From assembly GCA_017882145.1 (NCBI GenBank), contig JADGQB010000004.1:1-50878 (forward strand): 50,878 bases of DNA, read 5' to 3'. This DNA is from Anaerolineales bacterium. Lineage in GTDB: Bacteria > Chloroflexota > Anaerolineae > Anaerolineales > Villigracilaceae. Position numbers and translations under genes: made by a program. Shown in pieces: positions 8,424 to 18,590 of this stretch. The notes beneath the pieces are model-generated. The model was not told the DNA's origin. It did not search any database and was given only the letters and a program-made list of their open reading frames with translations. How positions within the stretch are numbered: the first letter of the stretch is position 1; every line of letters starts with the position of its first letter.

Positions 8424-10787
8424 TTATCCGACAGATTCACCTGATTGTGAATACCCACTGATTCTTCTGCCTTTAACAATTTTCAGGATCCAAACCAGCC
8501 ATAACTGCCAGCGCAATCTCTGCCATTGGGAGGCCAATCCTGCCACTGAAGATGAAGGAGCCCTGAAACTGGCAAATACAATTTCACCGATAAGCTTCTG
8601 AACGTCTTCCAGTAGATCTGATTTAATAAAAACCTGTAAGCCACGGGCATTAAGAGCTCCCAATCCGGTTCTTAAAGCCTGTGAGAATTCGTAAGGAGTG
8701 GCGCCTGGCTCTGTCTGTATACCCAGCCGGTATGCATGCTGCCTTAGCCGGCGATATACCTCTACAGCTGCCGCCAACCCTGAGAGTTTGCGCAGACGAT
8801 ATCCATCCACGCCCAACCAGACAATTCCAAGCAGCGCCAGCAGGCCGACCAGAACTTCAGGGAAGCTTAACCAGGGGATACCGTTTTTTTGTACCTGCCC
8901 GGATGGCTGGCTTGGAAGAATTCCTACCGGGGTTGGTTCAGTAAGGAAGGGCTGGCTTCGGTCCAGAACCGGGCGAGAGGGTGTTGCTTCCACCGGCACC
9001 CAGCCAATTTCAGGGAAATATACCTCGGCCCATGAATGTGCATCGGCTTCGGTGACTATGAAACGTTTTGAGTTGAGATTATAAGTACCCGACGCATACC
9101 CGATTGCCAGACGCGCAGGGATGCCGGATGCTCTTGCCAGCACAACCATTGCAGTAGCAAAATAGTCACAGTAGCCTTTCTTTAAGTCGAACAGAAAATA
9201 ATCTGTCACGTCTCGCTGAGGCGGAGGAAAAGGTACATCGAGCGTATATGGATATGTGCGCAAGTAATTCTCAATCGCCACAGCCCGGTCATATGGGGTA
9301 ATGGCAGAGGCGGTCAAGCGCAAAGCCAGGCTTTTTACGCGCTCTGGTACATCTGGCGGCAAACTCAAGAAGCGCTTTACCACCCAGTCTGGGTAAGTCT
9401 CACCGGCCCGCCGTAATTCTTCTGCATCGACAATCGGGATTAACGAAAAAACTTCGTAGGCCGAGGCAGTCTCGCTTTGCAGCCCAAACAAATCACCCGG
9501 CGAGCGCCACGCAATTTCACTTGGAATATTAACCCTAACCGGTTCTCCGGATGCATAGATCGTTCCGCCCAAATCTTCAACAGGCGAAAAATCTTCCTGT
9601 ATAAGCAAATGATCCATTGCATGATCCGCTTCCATTGCCGCGTTGACCGCGACTGGAGAGCTACTGGTCTCTGAGGAACTCCAACCCTGGCCTGTGTAAA
9701 TATCGTATGTGAAACCACGCCAGTACAGGGGCAAGGGTTGGCCTCCTTGCGAAAGATCAGGTAGAGCAGCCACTTTGACGGTCATCACTACACGGCCGGA
9801 GAGTTCAGGTCCTGATCCAATTAAATGATCACGCGGTAAGCCCGGGCTTCGCACTGCCTTGAATGGATCCGGTGGAATTGTGCCGGCGGGTACGATTCCG
9901 AGCGATTGAGCAAGGTTACTCTTCTGCTGCGGGACTGGCTTACGTAATTCATCAATCCAATGCCGGATTCGCTCAGCCGAAAGGCTTGATAACCCGGCCG
10001 ATAGAAGAACCAACATGACCGAAATAAGCAAAGCAGAGTTAATGATCTGCCTGCCCTTATGGGCCGGATAGGCCGATCCGTCTGCGTTCCAGTCCCGTTG
10101 CCTGCGTTCCTGCTTTTCGACGCCCAGCAGCAGGAGAGTTAATCCGAGCAGCAAGTACAAGCCGGGCACCATTCGTTGTCCTGAGGAAAGCGTTCCCAGA
10201 CTGAGCAGGAGAGCCGGGAGCACGGCCAGGAAGGCATTCCCGAAGGTTTCCAACATCCATCCCGCCCAACAGGCTACGATCCAGACGACCGCATTCCATA
10301 CCAGGTTGGCGGCCAGCGGGTCGAAAGCCGGATTCCCTGCCGCCAGAGCTTTCATCCATGCCTGCGAGCGCTGGACGAGAATGGCTGCAGTATTGTCAAA
10401 GTCGAGTAACAAGGATGCGAGTTGGCTTGCATCCGTCTTCCCCCCATGGTAATACGGGATCAATCCGAGCAACCAGCGGATTGCTCCACTAATGAGTGGA
10501 ACCAATTTACTTGCCAGACCGCCAGGCAGGAGCAGCAGATATAGGCATCCCACCAGGAATAGAAATAGAATAGCCCTGAAGGCAGGTTGGCGTATATAGG
10601 CCAATCCCCAGGCTAATAACAGTCCGATGAGAAGGCTAAACCAGAGCGCGGCCAGATCCGGACCTCGCAAAGCTGCCGTCAGGCCTGCAATGGCAGTCGC
10701 CAGCAAGCTAAAAAGGATAAGAAGGATCAGGACTTTGCTCGGGCTGCGTGTGCGCCAGACCGGACTGTTCAATCCATGCTCTGCCAA
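8424..10787 (-). CDS. Transglutaminase-like domain membrane protein (TgpA-like)
   Basis: N-terminal TM cluster; Cys/His/Asp context 'KGYCDYFATAMVVLARASGIPARLAIGYASG' and 'DAHSWAEVYFPEIGWVPVEATP'. Confidence 0.9.
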   Translation of the reverse strand: MAEHGLNSPVWRTRSPSKVLILLILFSLLATAIAGLTAALRGPDLAALWFSLLIGLLLAWGLAYIRQPAFRAILFLFLVGCLYLLLLPGGLASKLVPLISGAIRWLLGLIPYYHGGKTDASQLASLLLDFDNTAAILVQRSQAWMKALAAGNPAFDPLAANLVWNAVVWIVACWAGWMLETFGNAFLAVLPALLLSLGTLSSGQRMVPGLYLLLGLTLLLLGVEKQERRQRDWNADGSAYPAHKGRQIINSALLISVMLVLLSAGLSSLSAERIRHWIDELRKPVPQQKSNLAQSLGIVPAGTIPPDPFKAVRSPGLPRDHLIGSGPELSGRVVMTVKVAALPDLSQGGQPLPLYWRGFTYDIYTGQGWSSSETSSSPVAVNAAMEADHAMDHLLIQEDFSPVEDLGGTIYASGEPVRVNIPSEIAWRSPGDLFGLQSETASAYEVFSLIPIVDAEELRRAGETYPDWVVKRFLSLPPDVPERVKSLALRLTASAITPYDRAVAIENYLRTYPYTLDVPFPPPQRDVTDYFLFDLKKGYCDYFATAMVVLARASGIPARLAIGYASGTYNLNSKRFIVTEADAHSWAEVYFPEIGWVPVEATPSRPVLDRSQPFLTEPTPVGILPSQPSGQVQKNGIPWLSFPEVLVGLLALLGIVWLGVDGYRLRKLSGLAAAVEVYRRLRQHAYRLGIQTEPGATPYEFSQALRTGLGALNARGLQVFIKSDLLEDVQKLIGEIVFASFRAPSSSVAGLASQWQRLRWQLWLVWILKIVKGRRISGYSQSGESVG

Positions 10788-12091
10788 GCCGACCTGCCCC
10801 TTTCCATATAACGTCGGGTGGTTTCCACTCCACCTGGGTGTTTGCGCCTATCTCTTGAAGATGAAGAATATGCTTCCTCCAGCAGCACGCGTGGGATTTT
10901 GGTATGCGGAATTCCCCGGCGTGTCAAAGCTTCGAAGACTGTGCTTGTATTGACACTCCTGCCAAATTCGAGTGAATCAACCAACAAGGCCGTCACACCA
11001 CCATGCTTATAGCCTCTTTCGATCGCGGCTACCCACGTCGAATCACTTGAAGGTGTGATAACTATCAAGCTGGCGGTCAGCATTGGCCCAGCCAAACTCA
11101 ATAATTGAGTCAGGCTGTGCTCTCCAGCCCCTGCCATGGACAAAGTCCGCATTAAGCTCCAGCGATGAGCAATGCCAGAACGCGGCTCCTGCAATATCAA
11201 TTTGGGACCGGCCAATGCCAATCCCACGCGGCGATGTTCCCTGAGCGCACGGTTTACCAGGGAGGCTGCCAGTACGATCGATAATTCCAGTGTAGAATCC
11301 TGACCGGTTCCAGCCTGGACGGCTGCTTCCAGGTCGACAAAGATCCACCAATCTGTTGAGGCTGCAGATTCGAGTTGCCTGACAATCAGACTGTCAGAAT
11401 GGGCAGAAGCGCGCCAGTGGATACGCCTTAAGCTGTCCCCTGGAGCATATTCCCGGACCCCTGCGGTACTGATCTCGCGCTCCAAACTTTGAATGCGGCG
11501 TTGCCGGTCACCAGCCCAGCCGCCCGGAGCAACCTGCAAATGAGATAAAGGCAATTGTGGGGGCGTCACCAAAATACTGCTGGCCTGGAGGTCATACAGG
11601 GTCAGGCTGTAAATGCCGAAAGGATCACCGGTTAATAAACGGGTCGGACCAAGCGTGAATAGTCCGCGCCGTTTGAACTGGTGAATCGGATGTCGCCGCC
11701 GTGAGGAATACGCTTCGACATCCGTAACCAGCCGGATCGGATCTACAAGCGAATCCGATTCATCGATGATCTCGACCCAGATCGCCGGAAGCCAGCTTTT
11801 ATTTGTGAGGATGAGCTCTTCGGGCACCGAATCGCCCACGTGTGCCCAGGCATAATGGATTGTACGAGTCACACTTAATCCGCGGGCCAGTACGCCCACC
11901 CAGATGGCTGCCACCAGCCAAACCCCCAGCAAACCGATCCCAAAGACCAGCCAGCCGCGAAATCCGGTCAGGCCATAGAACAGCAAGAATAAGGCAGACA
12001 GCACCGGCACAAGCTTTACTTCCAGCCTGCGTCTGGGTGCTGGACTGGTTGGTTTTGATGATCGATTTTTAACGAGGCTGTTTGGTAACAT
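10769..12091 (-). CDS. DUF58 domain-containing protein
   Basis: 'REYAPGDSLRRIHWRASAHSDSLIVRQLE' DUF58 motif; overlaps the transglutaminase gene and shares the operon with MoxR. Confidence 0.9.
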   Translation of the reverse strand: MLPNSLVKNRSSKPTSPAPRRRLEVKLVPVLSALFLLFYGLTGFRGWLVFGIGLLGVWLVAAIWVGVLARGLSVTRTIHYAWAHVGDSVPEELILTNKSWLPAIWVEIIDESDSLVDPIRLVTDVEAYSSRRRHPIHQFKRRGLFTLGPTRLLTGDPFGIYSLTLYDLQASSILVTPPQLPLSHLQVAPGGWAGDRQRRIQSLEREISTAGVREYAPGDSLRRIHWRASAHSDSLIVRQLESAASTDWWIFVDLEAAVQAGTGQDSTLELSIVLAASLVNRALREHRRVGLALAGPKLILQEPRSGIAHRWSLMRTLSMAGAGEHSLTQLLSLAGPMLTASLIVITPSSDSTWVAAIERGYKHGGVTALLVDSLEFGRSVNTSTVFEALTRRGIPHTKIPRVLLEEAYSSSSRDRRKHPGGVETTRRYMERGRSAWQSMD

Positions 12092-12114
12092 CGCAAATTA
12101 TCTATTAATGTTGA

Positions 12115-12137
12115 CCCCCGAGAACATGCCTCGGGGG
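12115..12137 (-). other. 8-bp perfect inverted repeat hairpin between oppF-like and DUF58 genes
   Basis: CCCCCGAG-AACATGC-CTCGGGGG; no clear U-tract on either strand, so terminator function is uncertain. Confidence 0.5.
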
Positions 12138-12196
12138 CTATTATGTACCGGTTTATCAATCGCGCGGATGAATAATCTCATCCGTTCGTTTGCTGA

Positions 12197-13255
12197 TCAT
12201 TTCAAGAGTTCCTCCGCATGATGACAGGCTACGAAGTGCTCCGGACGGATTTCCCGCCATAACGGTTCTTCCACCGAACATATCGCTGTAGCCAGTGGAC
12301 AGCGTGGATGGAAATGGCAGCCCGAAGGTGGGTTGATGGCATTTGGGATTTCACCGGCTGGCATTGCTTCTGTGCGACGCAAACTTGGATCTGGGACTGG
12401 TACAGCCTCAAGCAAGGCATGGGTATAAGGATGAGCGGAGTTCCCATAAACTTCGTTCAATGGGCCCATTTCGCACAATTTCCCAAGGTAAAGGATGGCG
12501 ATCCGGTTGCAGACATATTTTGCAGTGGCAAGGTCGTGGGTGATAAAGAGATAAGTCAGGTCAAACTCCTCTTTCATCTTCATCATCAAATCTAAAAGTA
12601 CCGCCCGGACCGAAACATCCGCCATCGCGATCGGCTCATCTGCAACGATAAATTCAGGGAACGTCACCAGGGCGCGTGCCAGAACAACTCTTTGTCGCTG
12701 GCCGCCTGAAATCTGGTGTGGGAACAGATCGTAGAAAGCCTCCGGTGGGTTCATGCCGACAGCATGAAACATCTCTAGAACTTGCTTACGCCGGTCTGCA
12801 GCGGTGAATTCCGGCATGTGGATCTGGGCAGGATGCTCAATGGCCTGTCCCAAGGGCATTCGTGGGTTAAGGGATGCCAGTGGGTCCTGGAACACAATCT
12901 GCATACGTGCCCGCATTCGCCGCATTTCCTCTTCCGGCAGGCTCGACAAGTCAATCCCATCGAAGAGTACTCGTCCGGAAGTCGGCTCGTACAGGTTCAA
13001 GACCAACCGGCCGATGGTTGATTTTCCTGAACCGCTCTCACCCGCCAATCCAAAAACTTCGCCGCGCCGGATCGTAAAGCTAACGCCGTCAACCGCCTTT
13101 ACAGTCGGGATATTGCCTCGATTTAGCAGAGTGGCCAGGAAACCAGTTTGGATAGGGAAATGTTTACGCAGGTCTTCTACCCGTACCAGGTCTTCACCTG
13201 CAGTCGCAATCCGGACAGATGCGGATTTCTCGTTGATGGGCCTCTGTCTAGCCAT
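12197..13255 (-). CDS. oppF: Oligopeptide/dipeptide ABC transporter ATP-binding protein (OppF/DppF-like)
   Basis: 'GLAGESGSGKSTIGRLVLNLYEPTSG', '[15 protein letters not shown]', 'FIVADEPIAMADVSVRA', C-terminal Cys-rich 'GCHFHPRCPLA'. Start placed at MARQRPINE rather than the longer ORF start at 13291. Confidence 0.9.
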   Translation of the reverse strand: MARQRPINEKSASVRIATAGEDLVRVEDLRKHFPIQTGFLATLLNRGNIPTVKAVDGVSFTIRRGEVFGLAGESGSGKSTIGRLVLNLYEPTSGRVLFDGIDLSSLPEEEMRRMRARMQIVFQDPLASLNPRMPLGQAIEHPAQIHMPEFTAADRRKQVLEMFHAVGMNPPEAFYDLFPHQISGGQRQRVVLARALVTFPEFIVADEPIAMADVSVRAVLLDLMMKMKEEFDLTYLFITHDLATAKYVCNRIAILYLGKLCEMGPLNEVYGNSAHPYTHALLEAVPVPDPSLRRTEAMPAGEIPNAINPPSGCHFHPRCPLATAICSVEEPLWREIRPEHFVACHHAEELLK

Positions 13256-14261
13256 GACGAATCTCCTGCTTGCCAGTGGTCTTCTCAGCAACTGCCTTTT
13301 GGTAAAGCCAGCAAGATGCCAGGTGGTCGCCGATCACTGGCTCAAAAGCAGGTTCCTGCACTGAGCAAATATCCATGACAAACGGGCAGCGCGGGTGGAA
13401 CCGGCAGCCGCTAGGCGGGTGCAAAAGGCTCGGAGGCTGTCCGCCCATTTTATATAAGTCACCGCTATCCAACTTGATGTTAGGCACAGATTTCAATAAA
13501 CCCTGGGTGTATGGATGTTTTGCGTCGGCGAAAACATCCTGGACAGTACCTACTTCAACCATTTTGGCAGCATACATAACGGCCACCCGATCCGCCACCT
13601 CAGCCACCACGCCAATATTATGCGTAATTAGCAATATTGTTAGGCCAAATTCCTTTTGTAGTTCTTTCAACAAATCCAGGAATTTCGCTTCTACGATCAC
13701 ATCCAGGGAAGTGGTGGGTTCATCAGCAATCACCAGCTTGGCCCGCAAAGCCAGGGCCAGGCTGATCATCACGCGTTGGCGCATTCCGCCAGACATTTGA
13801 TGTGGATATTCTTTCAAACGTTCATGCCGAATGCCCAGACGTTCAACCAGTTCATCTGCCCGAGTGCGTGCAGTGGCAATACTGGTTTCAGGTTCATGCG
13901 TCTGGATTGTCTCAGTCAGGTGGTCCAGAATACGTTGGACCGGATTGAGAGAGGTCATCGGGTCCTGGAATACCATACCAATCTCGGCTCCGCGGATATC
14001 CGGCATTTCACGCAGGGATAAATTCATAAGATTCCGGCCATCAAAAACGAGTTCGCCGCCAGTGATACTGGCAGGCCCATCGTGCAGCCGCATCAAGGCT
14101 TTCCCAAGAGTGGATTTTCCGCAACCCGATTCGCCCACCAGACCCAGGATCTCGCCACGTCGGATGTCGAGGGATACATCATCCACAGCACGTACCGCAC
14201 CTGCACGCGTCTTATATTCGACGGTCAGGTTTCGAATAGAATAAAGAATATCGTCAGGCAT
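13248..14261 (-). CDS. oppD: Oligopeptide/dipeptide ABC transporter ATP-binding protein (OppD/DppD-like)
   Basis: '[23 protein letters not shown]', '[16 protein letters not shown]', '[13 protein letters not shown]', '[11 protein letters not shown]'. MPDDILYS start at 14261. Confidence 0.9.
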   Translation of the reverse strand: MPDDILYSIRNLTVEYKTRAGAVRAVDDVSLDIRRGEILGLVGESGCGKSTLGKALMRLHDGPASITGGELVFDGRNLMNLSLREMPDIRGAEIGMVFQDPMTSLNPVQRILDHLTETIQTHEPETSIATARTRADELVERLGIRHERLKEYPHQMSGGMRQRVMISLALALRAKLVIADEPTTSLDVIVEAKFLDLLKELQKEFGLTILLITHNIGVVAEVADRVAVMYAAKMVEVGTVQDVFADAKHPYTQGLLKSVPNIKLDSGDLYKMGGQPPSLLHPPSGCRFHPRCPFVMDICSVQEPAFEPVIGDHLASCWLYQKAVAEKTTGKQEIRHG

Positions 14262-15544
14262 CAGCGATCCCTCAGTTTTGGATTGAAGATTTCCGTCAAT
14301 CCCTCGCCCATCAAAGTGAATGCCAGCACAATAAGCATAATGGCCAAGCCGGGAAAGGTGATCATCCACCAGGCAGTCTGAATAAACCGCTGGCCGCGTG
14401 CCACATCGATACCCCAGTCCGCTAAGGTTGGTGGCAGTCCCAGTCCAAGGAACGAGAGCCCAGCCCCGGTCAAGATGGCGTCCGCTACGTTAACCGAAAA
14501 AATGATGGCTACAGATGGGATCACGTTCGGGAAAATATACCGCCTCAGGATTTCCGGCCTGCGCGCGCCAATGCTTTTGGCAGCCTCAATGTACACTTCC
14601 TCTTTTACCGAAAGCGTCTGCCCGCGGACAATCCGATAATAAGTGGGAATATAAAGGACAGAGATGGCGATAATGATATTGAATATACTTGGACCCAAGA
14701 CAGCCGTGATGGCAATTGCCAGGATCAAACCTGGAAAGGCGTACAAGCTGTCCATCAACAGACTGAGCAGGCGATCAAAAGTCCCGCCAAGGAAACCGGC
14801 GAGCAATCCCAACGGGACGCCTATAACCAACGATACAATCGAGGAGCTGAATCCGATGATCAGGGCAATGCGGGTGCCCCAAATCAGCCGGCTCAACACA
14901 TCCTGACCAATGTCATTGGTACCAAATGTGAACCCACCGGAGGTTGAAGTTACTCCGGTGATTGACGAAGCCTCCTGCAGAGTGGGGAATTGGGCTTTAA
15001 TGGCATTGTACTGCGTCGTCTGGACGACAGCTATCATATCAGTCCCGTTTTCGACAGCCTGCAAGGCTTCTTCCAGGGTAGGGTAGCGGTCAATAACCGG
15101 CCGCAGGCGCAAGCCGCCCGGTTGGTTTTTAATTACCTGATCTATCTTTTGGGATTGCTCGTTCAGGGCTCCTCCGGTCGGAGCGCCCTCTATTACGGCC
15201 ACGGTTGGGCGGTCAGCACCGGGCGCAACTGCCAGATCCTGCAGTTTTTTTACTGGCGAATTCACGGGTACAACCAGTACCGGTAGATCTACATGTGCAC
15301 CTGGAGCCAGAAAGCTCGGCCCTACCAGGGCATACGGCGAATAAGGGGCAAATAATCCCGGGAAGAATGCAATAATAATAAATACAACCACTCCTAAGGA
15401 TGAAATGGCGACAAACCACCAGTCGGCTCCATACCAGCGGCGGGCCATCAAGAGACGGCGGACAAAACCAACCCGTTTAAGTTCGACCTCCCAGGTTGCT
15501 CCTTCGGGAAGGGCTTCAGGCAATTTCTCTTTAAGTGTAGCCAA
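14261..15544 (-). CDS. oppC: Oligopeptide ABC transporter permease (OppC/DppC-like) with a large extracytoplasmic insertion
   Basis: 'FGTNDIGQDVLSRLIWGTRIALIIG', EAA-type loop 'YIEAAKSIGARRPEILRRYIFPNVIPSV'; 427 aa, longer than typical OppC/DppC. Confidence 0.9.
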   Translation of the reverse strand: MATLKEKLPEALPEGATWEVELKRVGFVRRLLMARRWYGADWWFVAISSLGVVVFIIIAFFPGLFAPYSPYALVGPSFLAPGAHVDLPVLVVPVNSPVKKLQDLAVAPGADRPTVAVIEGAPTGGALNEQSQKIDQVIKNQPGGLRLRPVIDRYPTLEEALQAVENGTDMIAVVQTTQYNAIKAQFPTLQEASSITGVTSTSGGFTFGTNDIGQDVLSRLIWGTRIALIIGFSSSIVSLVIGVPLGLLAGFLGGTFDRLLSLLMDSLYAFPGLILAIAITAVLGPSIFNIIIAISVLYIPTYYRIVRGQTLSVKEEVYIEAAKSIGARRPEILRRYIFPNVIPSVAIIFSVNVADAILTGAGLSFLGLGLPPTLADWGIDVARGQRFIQTAWWMITFPGLAIMLIVLAFTLMGEGLTEIFNPKLRDR

Positions 15545-15547
15545 TTT

Positions 15548-16645
15548 CTAGTACCTCACACGTGGATCGACAAGAGAATAGATTACGTCAACTGCCAGGC
15601 TGATCAAAGCGACCAGTATGGCGAAAACAGTGATGACACTTTGCACGGCAGTATAATCCCTGGCGGAGATGCGTTCAACCAGGTAGCTGCCCATGCCCGG
15701 CCATGAGAAAACAGTCTCTGTTAGTACGGCCCCCGCCAGCAGGATCGCCACCTGCAATCCGATCAATGTAATGACCGGGATCATCGCATTCTTAAGGGCG
15801 TGACCGTAGATCAATATCCTCTCCCGGATGCCGCGTGCCCGGGCCGCCCCGATGAAGTCGGCCTGCATCGTTTCGATGACATTGATGCGTGTCATGCGCA
15901 AGAATACGCCAGATAAGATCAAACCTAATGTAATGGTCGGCAGAACGAGGTGCTCGAGAACAGAAAAGAATGCCGGCCAATTCCCCGAGAGCAAGGCATC
16001 CAGACTGTAAATATTGGTAACCGTTTTGAGTTGGGTGCCAATAATTGCATCGATACGCCCAGAGATCGGCAGCCATCCAAGGCGGACCCCGAAAAAGAGC
16101 TGCAAAAGTAACCCAAACCAGAATATCGGTAGGGAATAAATGACCACCGAGTAAACCCGCAAGGAGTAGTCGAGCGTTTTCTTACGTTTGGAAGCTGCTA
16201 AAGCTCCCCCGTACACTCCAATCAATAACGCGAGGATCGAGGCAGGGATTATCAATTCCAACGTAGCCGGAAACCGTTCGCTCATCTCGTCGATGATCGG
16301 ACGGTGGCCACCCACCAGCGAATTCCCGAAGCGCAAGGTTACCATGTTCCACAGGAATCGCCCATATTGCACGATCAGCGGATCGTTCAAGCCAAGCGTG
16401 GCGCGGATATGCTGGATCATTTCTGGGGTGCCTTTAGGCCCCAGCGCGGATGTGACCGGGTCTCCTGGCAGAATACGCAAGATGAAGAAAACCATGGTGG
16501 CCAGGATGAAGATCATCGGCAGGGTCAAGGCAATACGGGTCAAAATATAACGGCGCAGTCCCGTTGAACCCCGCGCAAAGACATACGCCAGAAGCAGGAG
16601 TGACGGAATGCCGATTATGAGGGCGATTATTGCAATTGGGGACAC
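15548..16645 (-). CDS. oppB: Oligopeptide ABC transporter permease (OppB/DppB-like)
   Basis: 'ILRILPGDPV', 'DFIGAARARGIRERILIYGHALKNAMIPVITLIGLQ', 'AGAVLTETVFSWPGMGSYLV'. Confidence 0.92.
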   Translation of the reverse strand: MSPIAIIALIIGIPSLLLLAYVFARGSTGLRRYILTRIALTLPMIFILATMVFFILRILPGDPVTSALGPKGTPEMIQHIRATLGLNDPLIVQYGRFLWNMVTLRFGNSLVGGHRPIIDEMSERFPATLELIIPASILALLIGVYGGALAASKRKKTLDYSLRVYSVVIYSLPIFWFGLLLQLFFGVRLGWLPISGRIDAIIGTQLKTVTNIYSLDALLSGNWPAFFSVLEHLVLPTITLGLILSGVFLRMTRINVIETMQADFIGAARARGIRERILIYGHALKNAMIPVITLIGLQVAILLAGAVLTETVFSWPGMGSYLVERISARDYTAVQSVITVFAILVALISLAVDVIYSLVDPRVRY

Positions 16646-16671
16646 GTTGAATTTAAGTTTCCTGATTTTGG

Positions 16672-16699
16672 ATTGGGGCGGGATTGCTCCCGCCCCAAT
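16672..16699 (-). other. Intercistronic stem-loop between oppA-like and oppB-like genes
   Basis: 12-bp perfect stem ATTGGGGCGGGA-TTGC-TCCCGCCCCAAT just after the SBP stop codon. Confidence 0.75.
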
Positions 16700-16712
16700 T
16701 TGGAGAGTTTTA

Positions 16713-18473
16713 TTACTTTGATTTACTCAACTCTGAGTAGAAGAACAGGATGTCCGGACCGATATTCAGGTTTTCGGGCTGGGCGTTGTTGGCATCGCCC
16801 TTGATGTTGCTTCTATACACGATATGCTCTGCATTGAAGAACAACGGCACCGTGACTACCAAATCGGCATACAGGTTCTGCGCCTGCTTGTATAGGTCGG
16901 CGCGTTTGGTCAGGTCGGTCTCGATATCGGCTTGGTTCAGGAGTGCAACCAGTTGTTTGGCCTTATCATTGATCGGAGTGCCGGTCAGACTGCCGGTGGC
17001 AGGGATTGTAACGTTGGTACCTTCACCGCGATTGAAGACGAATGGGTCAAGATAGTTGGAGGGGTCCGGGTAATCGAAGAACCAGCCCAGCACGCCAGCT
17101 CCATAGGACTTGCCGCCGGTCAGTGCAGGAACGTAGGTGCTCCATTCCTGGGAAGTCAGGGTAACCTGGATCTCTCCAGTGGCTTCGAGTTGGGTCTTAA
17201 TGAGCTGCATCCAGGCCGCGGTAGAAGCGCCGTAGTGCTCGGGTGGGTACCACATCTCAAGCTTAACTGGATTCGTGGCTGAGTAGCCAGAGGCTTCCAG
17301 ATACTTCTTGGCCTGGTCAACGTTCGGAGCGGAATACATGGTATCGAAGGATTCGTCTGCGCCCAGGAAGCCGGGTGGAATCATCGAATAGAGCGGGGTA
17401 ACCTGTCCAGCGTAGACAGTGTCCGCAATCGCGTTGCGGTCTACTGCCGAGGCAATGGCTTTGACGACATTCGGATCATCGTATGGTTTTATGGTGTGAT
17501 TGAGAACCAGGTAGCGGATCGAACCACCATTAATCGCTCCAACGGTCAAGCCGCTGACTTTCTTGAGCGAGGTGAGTTGGTCCGGCGAAAGGATACGCCA
17601 GGCAACATCAACCTCGCCGCTCTGGACGGCCAGAGCCATGGTATTGGGATCCGAGTAGAAGCGAACAATGATCTGCTTCACCTGCGGTTTCAGTGGGCCG
17701 GTGTAATACGGATTGGGCAAGAGCACCATTTGTTCGTCCGCGTTGTACTGCGAGATGTACCAGGCGCCCACTCCGTAAACCGGGGCGGTTGGGAACAGGT
17801 TGCATGCATCGGCTTTGAAGGTTTTTGGATCGGTGGCGACGTACGGACCACCGGCCAGGATCTGCGGGAAGAACGCGATCGGGGTCGTTAGTTGGAAAAC
17901 AATGGTCTTATCGTCCGGAGCGGTGATGCTCTTTACATACGGGACGGCCAGGGTATCGGCGACATCATTCGGACACTTAGGCCCGATGGTGAGCAGGCGA
18001 TTTAGCTGTGCAGCATAAATGGTGGCGGTCAATGGGGTGCCATCACCGAATTTAATTCCGTCTCTTAGTGTATAGGTATAGGTCAAACCATCCGGAGAAA
18101 TCTTGCCCATATCAGTGGCCAGATCAGGCGCCAGGTCTGTGGTGCCTGGCTTCATGTACACGAGGCCGTCGCTAATGTTTCGGAGAATTTCCCAGTCGTG
18201 GGTTGCATAGGCGTCCGCCGCATCCAGGCTGGCGAGCTTATCGGTTGTACCGATGATAATGGTATCCGGATTGGAAGCCGCAGGCGGAGTCGTGGCTACC
18301 GGTGCAACGGTTGCCGGTGCGGCAGTTGCAGGAGCGACGGTCGCGGGAGCGGCGGTCGCTGGGGGTTGGGTTGCCGGGGCAACAGTGGGTGTCGCGGCGG
18401 TTCCACAAGCGGACAAAATCATACTTGCCACCACTAACAGGGCGGCGGCAACAAACAGTCTTTGGCGATTCAT
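16713..18473 (-). CDS. oppA: ABC transporter substrate-binding lipoprotein, family 5 (peptide-binding)
   Basis: Lipobox LVVASMILSACG, Ala/Pro/Thr linker, 'GDGTPLTATIYAAQLNRLL', 'DEQMVLLPNPYYTGPLKP', 'LVLNHTIKPYDDPNVVKAIASAVDRNAI'. Confidence 0.92.
   Translation of the reverse strand: MNRQRLFVAAALLVVASMILSACGTAATPTVAPATQPPATAAPATVAPATAAPATVAPVATTPPAASNPDTIIIGTTDKLASLDAADAYATHDWEILRNISDGLVYMKPGTTDLAPDLATDMGKISPDGLTYTYTLRDGIKFGDGTPLTATIYAAQLNRLLTIGPKCPNDVADTLAVPYVKSITAPDDKTIVFQLTTPIAFFPQILAGGPYVATDPKTFKADACNLFPTAPVYGVGAWYISQYNADEQMVLLPNPYYTGPLKPQVKQIIVRFYSDPNTMALAVQSGEVDVAWRILSPDQLTSLKKVSGLTVGAINGGSIRYLVLNHTIKPYDDPNVVKAIASAVDRNAIADTVYAGQVTPLYSMIPPGFLGADESFDTMYSAPNVDQAKKYLEASGYSATNPVKLEMWYPPEHYGASTAAWMQLIKTQLEATGEIQVTLTSQEWSTYVPALTGGKSYGAGVLGWFFDYPDPSNYLDPFVFNRGEGTNVTIPATGSLTGTPINDKAKQLVALLNQADIETDLTKRADLYKQAQNLYADLVVTVPLFFNAEHIVYRSNIKGDANNAQPENLNIGPDILFFYSELSKSK
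18290..18400 (-). repeat. Degenerate short tandem repeats encoding an A-P-A-T-[AV] linker
   Basis: Repeated 'gcggttgcaggagcgacggtcgcgggagcggcggtcgc' units encode PATQPPATAAPATVAPATAAPATVAP after the lipoprotein Cys. Confidence 0.7.
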
Positions 18474-18590
18474 ACTTGCTCCTCTCGAGTCATTTCTAAT
18501 GGTTGAGACAATGAATATGGTAGAACAAACTAACTATGTATCCTATGCTCGTGCCTCCTTTCATTTTTGTAATAAAAAAGATAATTATCC

